64,000 nucleotides of DNA. Origin: Nymphaea colorata. Lineage: Eukaryota; Streptophyta; Magnoliopsida; Nymphaeales; Nymphaeaceae. Within the stretch, counting starts at the first letter, position 1, and every line of letters starts with the position of its first letter. The notes under the pieces are model-generated. The model was not told the origin of the DNA and searched no databases. It saw nothing but the letters and a program-made list of their open reading frames with translations. Shown piece by piece: positions 10,707 through 23,757 of the stretch. A program made the translations under genes and the position numbers. The stretch covers positions 34,879,706-34,943,705 of the forward strand of contig NC_045139.1 of assembly GCF_008831285.2 (NCBI RefSeq), read 5' to 3'.

Positions 10707-13700
10707 CCAAGATTGCAAAGAAGTCCTATTCCATAAGGAGATGACCACAGAAACTATACACACAGAAACACATCGATGATTGAACTATAAACTACAAAAC
10801 TTTGGCCATGTCTTTTTTAAATTTTTCAGGAAATTTTCAACCTAAAAGAGACAAATTTTGAAGTATCTCAACTCTTCCCTTTATACATATTGAGATAGCA
10901 TTAAGGACACTGTCCATCTCACAGAAACTAACATCTGTAACAATGATGATGGGGGTAAAATAATTTTCAAGTTAAAAGAACATATTTGGAATGCTCCAGC
11001 TCTTTTGTTCATGCGAGGAATTGGATGTAATCCCCACTTTCTAATCAAGTTTCGTAATTACAGAAAATTTTCTTGGACCTATTTGCTTCACATTAGCCTC
11101 GGCCTGTTTCAACCAAGGTTTGAAGGAAATCTTTGTAATGAAGCAAGCCTCTGAAAAGGCATTATCCTTGTTGGCTATCGTTGCTTCCTCATGTTTCTGT
11201 AAGGCCAGTAATCAGCTGAATGGTTTTTAATCATGGCACATGCACGATTATAATCTAGGAAAAGGCTCAATTACTTGTAATATCCATATAAATAAATGCT
11301 CCCACTAGAAAGATTTGAAATTGATCCACTAGTAAAAAACATTTTCATAGAAAGTAAATACAGGTGCATGTATGCAAGTAAATGATGGAATATGCTCTTT
11401 CTCAGCTTTTCCTCTTGAAAGATGTATCTGATGCAGCAGAAATTTGGAAATTTGAGAACCTTGGACAAAGGAGTAGCAGAAAACTCAACCCTCATGGCAT
11501 CGTACACGAACAAGTTGTCGCTAATCAATTGAGGGGAAACAATAGATGGAGTAACTAATCCTGAACATAACTATGAATGTAACTTTGATATATGTACACC
11601 AAGATTACGGTGGACACCAGAGCATTCAATGCAAAGGAGAATGCCAAGGTTCAGAGAGGTCCAATCTGGCTCAGGAGCCCCACAATCTGCACATTTGTCA
11701 TTGGCATCAACTCTCCTCAGCACTTCAATGGGCTTCTCGTGTTTCATGCTGGACCTGTGCTGCTGTATGCTTCTAGTTGAATGTTCATGATTTCCTGTAA
11801 TCAAGTTCCTGTCGGAAGTAGTAGATTCCCCCAATGCTGCCTCATCAGCATCAGAAGAGATTTCTAAAGAACTGCTTTCACTAGCAGTATGACGATGGCC
11901 GCTTCCCATTGGGCTAGAAGGCAGTCCCTGGAAAGTTAACAAATCAAAGAAGGAAGAAAAAAGAGCACTTTTATAGTTTGAACAAGAGCTATTTGCATGA
12001 AAATTTTATGGACAACTTACCAACTCAGGCGATTGGAAACTAAGTAATGATGCAATTACTCCAGTTATCTTTTCAATCCAATCCATTTGATCCAGTGCAC
12101 TCTCTGCCTGCAGAAAAAACAGAGATACAAATACCAAAGGCAGTATAAGGTCAAATTTCAGAATCTAGATGCAGCAGTCCAATGCTTGAAGATTGCTAGA
12201 AAGATCAATAACACAATATCCACACCACCAGTTAACCAATCATAATCATACAAACCATTACCTGCAATGTGTAGTTCTTTGATGGAGAAATAATCCTAAA
12301 GCAGAAGCGAAGATCTGATTGTTCTGCATCAACCTAAATTGTGGATGTGAGCAGATTAACAGTATGATGTGGAAAAGCAATCTGCCCAACAAGCCAGAAC
12401 CATGCTCTGAGGAACTATAACCCCTTCTCGAATTTTGGCTTCCACCTCCCTAGACAAATGATGGGATTATAAAGAAAAAAAAAGTAATATAAAAATAAAT
12501 AAAACTAAAGACCAAATGCCTGAAATATTAAATCAAATTCTATGGTAAACAACTTATTGACGGCCTTCCACATTGCGTGCGATAATAATATAGCATTCCT
12601 CAGCTGTCAAGAACAAAGAATCTCCTCTTCCAATCACCTCTCAGGTTTGATGAACGTTTTGAAAGATATCCTTGCCGGATAGTTTGTAACTGAGTCACCA
12701 AATAGAAGCATAATCGAGCAAAATCAAAATTTTCAGGAATTCATTAGAAGGAAACATATAGAATGAAAAATAAAAAAATTGACTCAACAAAGAATGCACA
12801 ACTGCTATCCATCAGGAAAATGAAAATGTCGATTCCAAATAAATTCAACTTCAGAAGCTACCTTTCCCTTTACAGCAGATTGCATGACTGCCTCTATCAT
12901 CTTATGTGAACTTCTACCAATGGTTTGTATTCTGTCCCTTGTAGGTGAACCGTGAGAGCCATTAGAAGACCACCTATTTTCACGATCTATTTGTCTTTTG
13001 TATTCCTGCATTCTCTCGGCAAGCACTGCGTGATCATAATTGGACCTTTCTCTTGACCGTTGTGCATAAATCAACACCTACAGATGTTTTAAATAAAGAA
13101 ACAGCTCAACGTTAGTGGCCAAATGAAAAATGTACAGCCAGTGAAATGTACAGATGAAGGCATTTTAGAAAATACCTTTGACACCAGACAAGTTCGATAA
13201 TAGTTGCATTTTCTCATTTTGCAAGTGTAATTATCTAGCTAGATACATGATAGGTAATTTTCATGTTGTGAATAATTGGTTGTAACATCATCTTCCAGAC
13301 TCCACCTCATAAAATTTTATTAAATGATTCAGATAGACCTTATTTGCCCAGGCATTCAAATTGCTGACAGTTGGTTTATCTTTGCTTTCACACCAAAATG
13401 ACAATGAATTCCTTTCAGTTCAATATGCTATTTTGAGATGCTCAAAGTTCTAACAGTCCTAAAAATCAAATTTCAGAAAAGGGAGATTGGTAAATGTTAT
13501 GTTGTACAGATGCTGTCATTGACAATGTACGACTGAAATTAAGCAGTCTAAATCCTGAATTGCAATTTGATAATACAATCTTCATCAAAAAAATACCATT
13601 CCTGATTCCTCATACAAAATTTTTATGAGACTTCAACCTTTCATCTTAGCAAAAGGCCTGAAAAGTTCTTCTCCATAAAAGTTTGACAAAAAAAAAATCA

Positions 13701-14056
13701 GTGCAGCAAATGCTTCAGGTTATATGAAAGTTCAGAAATATCTGTGCTGTCAAAACGTGCCAACATGATGGATATAAGGCTCCATTTGGTGCAGCAACTC
13801 ATAACCCTGCAAAAAAATAAGTAATAAGGACCTTAATGCTTCACTTAAGCTACCAAATGTTTATATAAATAGGTCAACTGAGGCACTTGCTTAAAATAGC
13901 GAAGAAGAGATTCCATTGTTCCACTAACAGCCTCCAAGAACTCAAACCTTTTCTTTGATTCCACATTTGATAAATCAGTGATCTGTAGATTCTGTACAGA
14001 AGGCATGTTAAGCTCAAGAGGAAACATCATTTGAAGCCATAACTTCAACACTCATA
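10707..14056 (-). pseudogene. Partial genomic duplicate of the ACAP gene (exons 9-15 only)
   Basis: The block copies 47811-51211 with introns, so it arose by DNA duplication and not retroposition. It contains counterparts of ACAP exon 9 (13887-13982), 10 (13765-13806), 11 (12862-13077), 12 (12558-12689), 13 (12262-12449), 14 (12021-12107) and 15 (11583-11927). These cover the end of the BAR domain, the PH domain and the zinc finger of the ArfGAP domain. Exons 1-8 and 16-19 are absent. Exon 13 lacks 40 nt (frameshift), the exon 12 donor GT is now AT, and the exon 15 donor is TT. In exon 11, I count 8 differences in 216 nt (3.7%). The left edge meets the 780-bp repeat arm; the right edge lies about 410 bp from the truncated TEB fragment on the same strand. 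A functional product is very unlikely. Confidence 0.93.
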
Positions 14057-17000
14057 ATCCAATGGCCTAAAAGGGGGAGAAGGTGCACCGGTAGCAACTT
14101 GACTTGGCTAATATGCATATATATAATTATATATACTCTCTCTCTCTCTCTTTCTTACTATCAGCTGTGGTAACTGTAGGCCAACACGGCTAGGAAAAAC
14201 TTAAACAGGCCTTTTGGAGCCCAAGTGGGATCTTTGACTATTCTTTATGTTAGCTAAGGCATGCTGTCATTTATTAAGTTTGAAAAGCAGTGAACTCATA
14301 ATGAAGCAGGCTTTTCATATCCAATTCATGTAATGATGGGCAACATCATCAATAGGAAACATAAATTCCTACTGCCAACAGCCAAAAAAACAGAAAATAC
14401 AACATCTTTTGCAGCAGAAGCAGCTCCATTCTGTTAGATAGTATCATTTGGCTGACGGTTCACACAGAAGCAGCTACATTTGGCATAGTTGCACTCATTC
14501 CAACAATTTGGAGTCCTCGTGCAGTACTGCCATTGCTTAAACATGAGCTATCACCACTAGATTCTTCTAATACCCCTTCACCAGTTGCATATCGAAGTTT
14601 TGTCAACATAGGCTCCAAAAGATAACCTTTACTTGGATCACCAACCTGAGCTCAAAACAATGACTCAGATTCCAACAGGTGATAAGAGATAGAACATTCC
14701 ACTCAGGGAACAATGTAATGAAAAATATTATGACCGTTCGGATTAATGAACTATACAGAAAGAGACAGAGAGAGTACACATTTGCTGAGATCACAGAAAA
14801 AAAACTGAAATTAATGTACAAGATAAGGGGATCTGAATAAAGTAAAGAACAGGTACATGATGTGGAGGATGGCAAGAAATAAAAGGGCAATGATAAAGAA
14901 CATTAGAACAATTCAAAAAACATGAACCGACAAAATAAAGAAATCTCATTCAGTTGTTTTTTGGAGTCGTGCCCTAATTTTTGAGATTGTGGACAGTAAG
15001 GAACAGGAGCACTTTTCATGATCCCGTCTCTTGCACTGAGCAACTGATACAAATGCTCTTCATAAATAGCTGTCAAGATAACCACTTGTCAACCATGTCC
15101 AAATAATGAAGCTTATGGTTTTTGTAGAACTATGTATAAATACATGTCTCATTAGAGACCTAAAACATTTTTTGTCATTTCGGTAGAAAAGCTGCATAAA
15201 TCTGTATGATTTACTAAAATAGCGATTCCATATAAAAGGATTCCAATCACATGATCACGAAGTGTAACTGCTAGACTGGAAAAACTCTAGCAGCTATGCA
15301 ACCCACAGTCTAAGGAGGTTGCCTGTTGAGATTGTCATCGAGGGACATTATGTATTAAAGCAAAAATACCTTTTGGTGTTCTATCAACAGCATTTTCTTC
15401 AGGCATTAACAAACATTTTGTTTCATTAACAAAAGCCATTCCTAGGTTCTAGGCGAGGTTTATCTGAGGTATTAATGGGAAATTTGTTTCCCTCAGGAAA
15501 AATCTTGGCAGATAAACTAAACATGGAAAACCAATATTACGAATTTTGTATTAATTTTTCTTTACAAACATTGATGAAAATTCAAATTTCAAAATAGTTA
15601 TTAAAATTGAAAAGAAATCTAAAACAAAAGTCTACAACATATTTCAAAATGTTTATTAAGGGAGCTCCATAGTCTGGCAAAACCGTCATGAGAAAATTGC
15701 AATAATTTCATTTTCATTTTATTTTCATATTATTTTCATACGTCTTGATTTTTCACTTGTTTCTTGTTTCCCTTTTCCCCATTTGAATGAAATGTTTTTG
15801 AAAAATAAAAATAAACTTTGGGACATTTTTTTGCTTTATCAGCAAAACTTGGGAATTTAAAAAATATTTACATAATAATGATAATATTTACAAGAATAAA
15901 AAATAAAAATAATCATGAAAATTCAACATAAAAATATGCAATGTTTTACAGTTTCTTAATGATAGTCACATTTTGGTGATACTTTCAGAATAGCACAATC
16001 AGTTCCTTCTTTTGTTGCACTGGCTTTTGATATTATCACAATTTCTGAAAACATCACCTGTATCTGTGACTATGATTGAATATTATAAGCCTACCCCACC
16101 TACCAAACTTCAGAACCGAGGGCACCTTTGCACCCACCACTTCTGGATGCACAAGGGAAAAGCAGGTATTTTTTAAAACAATGTATCAGCAATCCCTGAA
16201 ACAATTCATAAGTGACCAAGGAATGCTAGACAGCCTAATCTTTTAGTTCTAGTTTTCGAGTAAAGTCAAACAACAAAATAATTTGAAAGAAGAAAACGTC
16301 AAAGGTCAAGAGACAACAGAACGTTTTTGTTAGCTGAAGAAAAATGCAGAGAAAGTTCCAGAGCTGTTAAAGACAATGCAACCAAAAGGTCCAAAACTAA
16401 GTATCCCACTTTTTCAGCCCTAATAAATACTTAAAGACAACAGATGTTCACCATATGAAGCTCATCAATTACAATAATTCCAACTTCTGAAAGTCGACTT
16501 TCTTCTAATAATCTGTTTATAGAGAGTTTGCCTTCTCAATTGTACATACTACAATAGATGTATCCTTAGGAAGTGTTCCACCACCTTGGCTCCCATAGAA
16601 ACTGCAAACATGCTTGTTTCATTGGCCGACAGAGTGATTCCAAATGTTCAGCCTGGAGGAAGAAGGGGTAAGAAACTATTCATTGCCTTGTCACTAACCT
16701 GAATAGTCTAACTTTACAGAGATAGAATACATTTTCAGCACAGATTGATACATAAGGTAGGACAAGCAGTGCAATCTTTCCAGTGGATAATACTTGGCGA
16801 AGCATTAGGATTGCTGCAACAAAACTCTTTCCTGCACTGAAATGGCAAGTAATTTCAGAAACATAAGCTTAAAATATCCTAGATGATAACTGATGTAGCT
16901 TAAGGCAAGGCAAGCAACAAATCAGACAAGTACACAGTAAATTCTTTGGAGGACATGTTAGTATGATTTTGGAGGATCTCGAGTAAAAAATACAAAACGA

Positions 17001-17174
17001 ATGCCAAATAAGGTACTAGATGTCTTTGTTTCTGTTAAAGAGTGTTTCTACAATATTAGTTGGAGAGTAGGTCTTTAAATATTTTCTTATATTTAGTGGA
17101 CTGAATTTGTAATTGTTACATTGCCAACCCTAATCTCTTTTAATATGAGATTAGGGTTACGTGAAGAGTAACAG

Positions 17175-17180
<6 letters not shown>

Positions 17181-17225
<45 letters not shown>
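17181..17225. repeat. (CT)n microsatellite
   Basis: About 22 perfect CT units lie in what would be a TEB intron. Confidence 0.95.
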
Positions 17226-17228
<3 letters not shown>

Positions 17229-18886
17229 CTCTTCTTCATCCAATATTCAGCAGTTTCTAAAACGAACTTGGAAAGCCACATGAAATGGTGACAAATAACC
17301 TCTTAGTTAATTGCGCAATTCATAATCAGTTTACATAGTTCTTATATTTACTTAGTCCACATATTTCATAAATCTTATATATTTAGGATGGTAGAAGAAT
17401 GTTCTGACCTAGTTAACATCCACAGGTGAAGCAAGCACCTACTGATACATGCATCTGCACCTAATCATGCAAACATAGAGAATATGAAAAAGTAAAATCA
17501 GCAGATGTTTAAAAGAACTAGTATAATAGCACAAGCACTCCTGGAAACACAAAATATTTCAAAGACAAAAGAACAGTTATCTATTTCAGCACATGCCTTC
17601 ACTTGCTATAGCAAAAGATTACATATTCTAGGCACACAAATGTACTTGCCAAGGATAAAGTTTTGTTATCCATTTCCTTGAATATATTATACATACTTCT
17701 GAAGGAACCCAAGCACTCACATCAGCTAAAGTAATAGCACTTGATGGACTGTTGCCAATTCCACACTTCTCAATTGACTTAGGATCACCATTGACTTCTT
17801 TTCCTGCTAAAACAATTGAACATGGAGAATGAACTTTTCCAGGCTTATTTTCTCTATCTACAAAAATCTTAATTTCCATCACCTGAATATTAGTATCTCC
17901 AGCATTTTTGTTGATCATTGGCTCAACATCTGGATCTAGATGTTCAATTTTATACTGCATGTTTACTTGAGAACTCCCAGTGCTAGAATCATGATGCAAT
18001 GACCTAGTCCTAAGTGCATTATTTGCTTTTAGAATGAGACTATTTGGAGTACCAGCTGAATTATGGCAAAAGTTTTCTATCAAAATCATTTTCATCATTT
18101 AAGAAATCAAAATGCTTCACATGCAAGGGAGACTTTTCTTCAACAAATCCTTTTGAAATAGCAGTTGTTCTCATGCTGACGTGTTCTTGAGCATGCTTAA
18201 ATGACCTTTTAGCTGAAGCACGATTACCATGCCAAATACTACTGCTATTCTTCAGCAAATGCTCTTCATAGCATGTATTGTTTAAGTGATCCAATTTTTC
18301 TAAATCATGTTGTTCCAAACTTGTCTTAAATCCTTTATGGACACAACTAAGAGGATCATCATTTGGAGCTAACATATCATCTGCCAATTGTATGGCTTCA
18401 CTCTAGAACTCTTCTCCAGGAGAATTGGGACACCCGGATGTTTCATGAGCATTGCTAATGTTACACAAGAAATTGCATATGGGATTGGCATTCATCTCAT
18501 TAGTCAGTAATGGTGCTCTACTACACCTCCTCAGAATTCTAAAGTCCTCGATACCTATCATGGTAAGATTTTTGCTAGAGCTACCACCCTGCAGAATAAT
18601 TGTAAAAGTTATAATCACTTCATTTAAAAAACAGAGAGTAAATAATCTAGAAGGCTACCTTAGGCTCTTTAGGACAGCTTGAGCATTGCTTCACAGACTA
18701 CTCATTTGATTGGAAAATTATGCCATTTCCACATCCAAAATTTGCTTAAGAAGTGAAACCACTTGAACTCTCAATTTGGCATGACTTTTCTTTCTTTGTG
18801 ATGCATTACTTCTTTTTATTTGTGCTACTGTTGACAATAAGCAATGAAGGGCTAACATTCTGTGAGAGAATATTGATCCAGTTGCT

Positions 18887-19326
18887 TTACCATAGAAGAA
18901 ATTCCACTGTGACAAGTATTCACAAAAAAATGCAAACATGTGAAAAGGGAGCATAGACAAGGATCTGCACAGAAGAAAGTTTAGGTTAGAAGTCATGAAA
19001 GGAAAAGAAAGGCCAAACTGCAATATATAGACAAAAAATTTGTTGCAAAATGTGTAAGCTCCATGTCCGCCCTACTAATTTCAGCATTCACCCCTTCACA
19101 CGTGATTTACCATAGAAGAAATTCCACTGTGACAAGTATTCACAAAAAAATGCAAACATGTGAAAAGGGAGCATAGACAAGGATCTGCACAGAAGAAAGT
19201 TTAGGTTAGAAGTCATGAAAGGAAATGAAAGGCCAAACTGCAATATATAGACAAAAAATTTGTTGCAAAATGTGTAAGCTCCATGTCCGCCCTACTAATT
19301 TCAGCATTCACCCCTTCACACGTGAT
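18887..19326. repeat. Tandem duplication, 2 x 220 bp
   Basis: 18887-19106 and 19107-19326 are head-to-tail copies. I see one base difference between them (near 19010 versus 19230), so the event is recent. Both copies carry part of the TEB exon a sequence. Confidence 0.95.
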
Positions 19327-19942
19327 AACACCAACTTCTGAAGCCTTCATGTTACGCGAACACTCCATCACAGAAGCAGATTTTCCAGAAATAGATTCTT
19401 CACACACACTGAAAAGGGACAAACTCCATTTTGCATTTCTTTGGTGCCTACAGCTCTTGAATCATGACTCTTAACCAAATTATCAGGGTACAAGTTTAAC
19501 TTTTGTGACGAATCTAGATCTTTTATCAATTTCCAACTTCAGACTCCTCTTGATAGGATCCAAGTGTTGAGCAGCATCTTGTTGTAGTACAAAACTTTCA
19601 GGTTTCTTTTCCCTAGCAACAAAGAACTATATGTGGCAAGAAAGTGAAAATATTGGCAAAAAATGTATCAGGTACACAGTAACTAATCATGTTTACACTT
19701 TGCTAAATCCCATGTACAAAAATCAAAATCATCACAAAGAAGGGCTGTTGTACTCATGACAAAGTTGCTCAGCAGGTCAGCAACAACCAAGCTAGAATTG
19801 TAGCTACATGAGGCCTAAGCCCAAGCTAACTCTATGACTAAAGTTGTTTTTAACCACAGTTGAGGACTGAAGCATACCTTGCTAATAATTGATCACAAAT
19901 TTCAGCAAAAGCATGAGGCCCTTTTGTCCTCTCTTGTGTCAT

Positions 19943-22934
19943 GCTTAACTGGTACAGAGGCGGGCATCATGCTGGGTACTCATGGAAACTTAGGTGGGCT
20001 GATAGCTCGCAAATAATTCCATCTTTTCTATTGGTTGAACCTAAGGACCGCCTGATTTGTAGGATTAGGTTTACTATGTTGAAAATCATATCAAAGCTGA
20101 ATGCAGTTTTCAGATTGGTGGACATAATGTTAATGGTTAGAGATGGAAATTAAACCTGTTGGCTCACAGTTGAGCAAGGTGGTCTAATTTGTATTTGACC
20201 TTGATCTCAGTTTACACCTCTTACCAGACATGCTCATGTGAGTGGAACCGTAGGCTTGGATTTAACTTAATCTGTACTTTTGCCAGGTGTATGTTAAATT
20301 TATGTACTCATGCATGTGTATGTGTGCTTTTTGGTATACATAGTATGTTATACATATTTTTTCTTCTTTTATGAAGTTTTTTTTTTTTTGCCTTGTGCAT
20401 GTTCAACCAATGTTTGGCTGGGAGACCTAGCCGTTAGACAGCTCTAATGTCTAGAATTCTAGTTGTCAAAGCTAGCTAAGTAGCAAGTTCCTTTTCGTCA
20501 TATATGTTTAGGCATTGCCTCCCTTTGCAAGTAATGCCGCTGTAGCATTTTTACAGTGTTTTCTGTAATACCTCATGCAAGTAACTTCAACAATGATTTC
20601 ATACTTGATAACATTAAGAATCCTTGAGGGGTTTTAAAACTTTGGTGCCCTACCGCCAATTCCAACTGTCACTTTATAGTCATCTTAGGTGCAAAGTGCA
20701 TGCTGAGATCAACCACTAAGCAGGTAGGGATGGGGTTCAACATCTATCGTGGATGCATTTTGAACCCTATCTTGTGCTTTCCCATGCCATCTTATTTCAT
20801 GGTCTCAAAGCTGAGGTTGTGATTCCATGATTATGTGGTGAGAGTGCTTCTAGGTTTGTGTGAACTTACTCTTTGTTGTGGATTTGTGTTGAGATTCATC
20901 TTGTGCTTTCCCATACCAATTCATCTCAGTATATGCATGATATGATACTATAATTTCTTTATTCAAAATATATGCTTGTCATTTTAGCTTCATTGGTATA
21001 ATGCATAAAAGGACAACTTGGATTGATGCATTGTCGGTTCCATGAAATGTTGGGGACAAACTTAACCTTCTAAGGTGATTACCATAAGCATTTGATTGTC
21101 ATGAATAAATATTAAAGCACTTAAGAAGACCCTCCAAAAAACTCACTTCATGAAGTTTTTTGAATTTATGACAGATCTTCTATGCATTTAGTTTCGCCAT
21201 TTGGCGAGCTCTTCAGAACTATGCTGGAAAGATAGTTGAACTAATTGAGCGATAGAACCCACAATATGGCCTATTTGCACCTAGGCATGATCCAGGCTGT
21301 CTTGTTGGTCAGCAAAAAGGGGAAAACATAAATAAGGAAATGGGCAAGAAAGTATTTTGAGACTCCATCATAATCAACGCATTATAAGATAGAACACAAC
21401 AAAACATAAAACAGCAAAGATAAACTTTACAATAATATTTTTGGTTCGAGCCTCCCAGGCATCTCAATTTACATTCCTGGGCTGCTGCCGGTGCCTAGAT
21501 ATGCTTTTAACCATACAAATTCCTAAGGAAACTCTAAGTGAGGAGCCAAGTTGTTGTTGATAGAGGCTTAAGGAAATAAGGGCACTGAATGTGTATCTGG
21601 CAATTATTGTAGGTGGTACCATGTGCTCTTAGGAGTATCAACAATTCATGGCTTGCTTTGCAAGAGACTATTGTTCCATGGGGACTTGAAAATTTTCTTT
21701 TGACATAGCTCTCTATCAAATAAACTTAACAAGCAAGCACCATCTGATCATCAAGGTTTGACATGAGAAGATTGAGAAGAGACCTCATTGATACGCATTT
21801 GATGTGGGTCCTGATCCATTTGATCAGTGACAACTCAAATCACAAATATCTGTCGTAGAATTGGATAAATCAAACATGTCCACATGCCCTAGCATCAAAA
21901 AGAACAAAGAGTGGTGGTATCAGATATGAACTGATGGAAATAATTCAAAACAGCAGCAAGCATCAAAACAATTGCATCCAAAAAATGATAGCTTCTTTCT
22001 TTTAAGGTTAACCCTGCTGGTGGCTTACAATGCCCTCGTGTTAAAATCAATCCACGCAAAACGTTTGCATGAGACCTACAAGGCAAGACATCTACAGCTC
22101 AGTTTTTACAATCCCAAACACAATAATTCGTAAGAAACAATATAGTAACCACGAGAAGGCACAACCAACTAATTTCCGAACTACCCATTTTGGTCTAATG
22201 AATAGTGAACGGCCAAATCCATTTGGAGCTACTTTGAAGACAACTATAGTTTTCTGCTTGAAGAAGCATGGTCTACTAACTTTCTACTAAATGGCACCTT
22301 TGATTCCAAAGGCCATCTTCTCAACAAACAATAGAACAACTTAAAGATGCAAAACCATAGACGACTTACAGCCATAAAAGCTTCCCTCTACAATGTTCTT
22401 AACTCACTGCTAGGTCCCAACCTGTTAGCCAACTGCTTAGTGAAGTTGACCATGGAAAACGCTTTGGGAAAATTTGAAAAGAATTATAGAGTTTCCACTT
22501 CTTCAAAATCCCTCTAGTTCAAGAGCAAAGATCAAAATCCCTGTAGTTCAAGAGCAAAGACGAAATGAGTGGTTCGACGCCGTTTTTTATGGTTTTGGTG
22601 GAAGAGCCAAGACGAAATGCGAAATGAGTGGAGTGGCTTTTTTGTTTTTTGTGTTACTCAATTAGATTCAGTTATTTTCTTCCGGGTGGTGGCCGTTGCC
22701 ATTTTTTACAGCATTGAAGGTGCCAAGGCGGTCTCGTCCGTCTCTGTGGAGGTGTCAGGCAGGGGCAGACGGGAGGAGGTCGGGGCAACGTGTCAGGGAG
22801 ACGGAGGGGCCGCCTGAGACTTGCCTTGATTGATATTGTGGTCGCGTCAATGAAAAAAAAAAAAAAAAGGCCCAGAAGCTTTTTTTCGTCTTTCAAAATT
22901 TCCTGATTTCATCGAATCGTAAAATTCAAAAAAC
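19943..22934. other. Intergenic, no gene seen
   Basis: No spliced or open coding signal is recognised. A 30-nt unit around 'AGTTCAAGAGCAAAGA' is repeated in tandem near 22510-22565. An A-run lies at 22852-22868, and a CT/T tract follows at 22936. Confidence 0.45.
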
Positions 22935-23447
22935 TCTCTCTCTCTCTTTTTTTTTAGCAAATCACATTATTTCAATCAGTGACCGAATCACTAGCTGTCG
23001 TTTCAAGTAAATAACATTTTATTTATTTTTTAAAAAATTTATTGTTCTAGTTACATTTTTCCAGTAAATGACATTTTATTTATTTTTTGATGTTTTCAAT
23101 CAACCCAGCTGAGTCGGTCACCGATTCGGCTCCTGAATCGAGTCCGAGACACTGATCCAAATGACACACAGATTTGGTTGTATCTGGACTAATGAATTCA
23201 ACACTCGACTATTTTTAGCGTGTCGTAAGTTCTTTAAATTAGTCTCTATTAACAAAATTAAAAATTTTTTTCATATGAAGTCATGTTTTTCTTATTGATG
23301 TTTTCTCTCTTGTATGTTCTTCTAATAACGGGTCATGTGTGTTGCTTCTCTTTTCTTCCAACAAACTCTCTACTATACATATGCGCATTATATTTATGAT
23401 TGCAAATGCAGTCTTTCTGGTCTTTTAACAGCTATTGAGTAGAAATA
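22935..23447 (-). repeat. Dispersed ~510-bp repeat, right arm of the spaced inverted pair
   Basis: Reverse complement of 4080-4590, ending at a CT/T tract that mirrors the GA tract of the left arm. No coding capacity. Confidence 0.7.
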
Positions 23448-23757
23448 GTTATTGAGTAGAAATGTGCTGAAAAATACAGGATCCTGCCATTATTCTTCTT
23501 CATTTCAATGTGCTGTAAAATACATTTGGTATCATAAATTTCAACTGTAACAGAATGATGTATGTGGATTTCACGCCATGAACAACTTGTTCTTTCGCTT
23601 GATCTTTTTGTTGTTCTTACAACCAACGAATTTTGGCTTTACAGCATTGAGTGCCATTTATAGCTTTTGTTTACGAAAACAAATACCCTGCAATCCTGCA
23701 TTCCCAGGCACAGAAGAGGGAATGAGAAAAAAGAAGAGAAAAAGATAAGGATTTCCA

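Larger units (their letters stand above)
14470..19942 (-). pseudogene. TEB: Truncated TEBICHI / DNA polymerase theta helicase-half gene
   Basis: TEBICHI (plant POLQ) joins a superfamily-2 helicase to a family-A polymerase and acts in theta-mediated end joining. Recognisable pieces on the minus strand are: a short exon ending at 19878; an exon at about 19240-19612; a long N-terminal exon, 17646-18588, ending in the WVPSEV...LYPWQ segment; 16731-16836 with [16 protein letters not shown] (Walker A) and [12 protein letters not shown]; 16452-16652 ending IIVIDELHM (DExH box); and 14470-14645 starting [19 protein letters not shown] and ending [12 protein letters not shown] (motif III). The exon carrying the end of the Q-motif region and the TS of TSAGKS is not found. 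I see an in-frame stop at about 18404, a frameshift near 18061, and a +1 followed by a -1 shift inside 16452-16652. The homology ends abruptly after NVAA, so the rest of the helicase and all of the polymerase are missing. A 220-bp tandem duplication covers part of the 19.24-kb exon. Confidence 0.85.

Noticed and set aside
11571-11942. Intact-looking ArfGAP zinc-finger ORF at 11.6-11.9 kb as a separate gene
   Set aside because: It is exon 15 of the partial ACAP copy; its splice donor is lost and the exons carrying the rest of the domain are missing.
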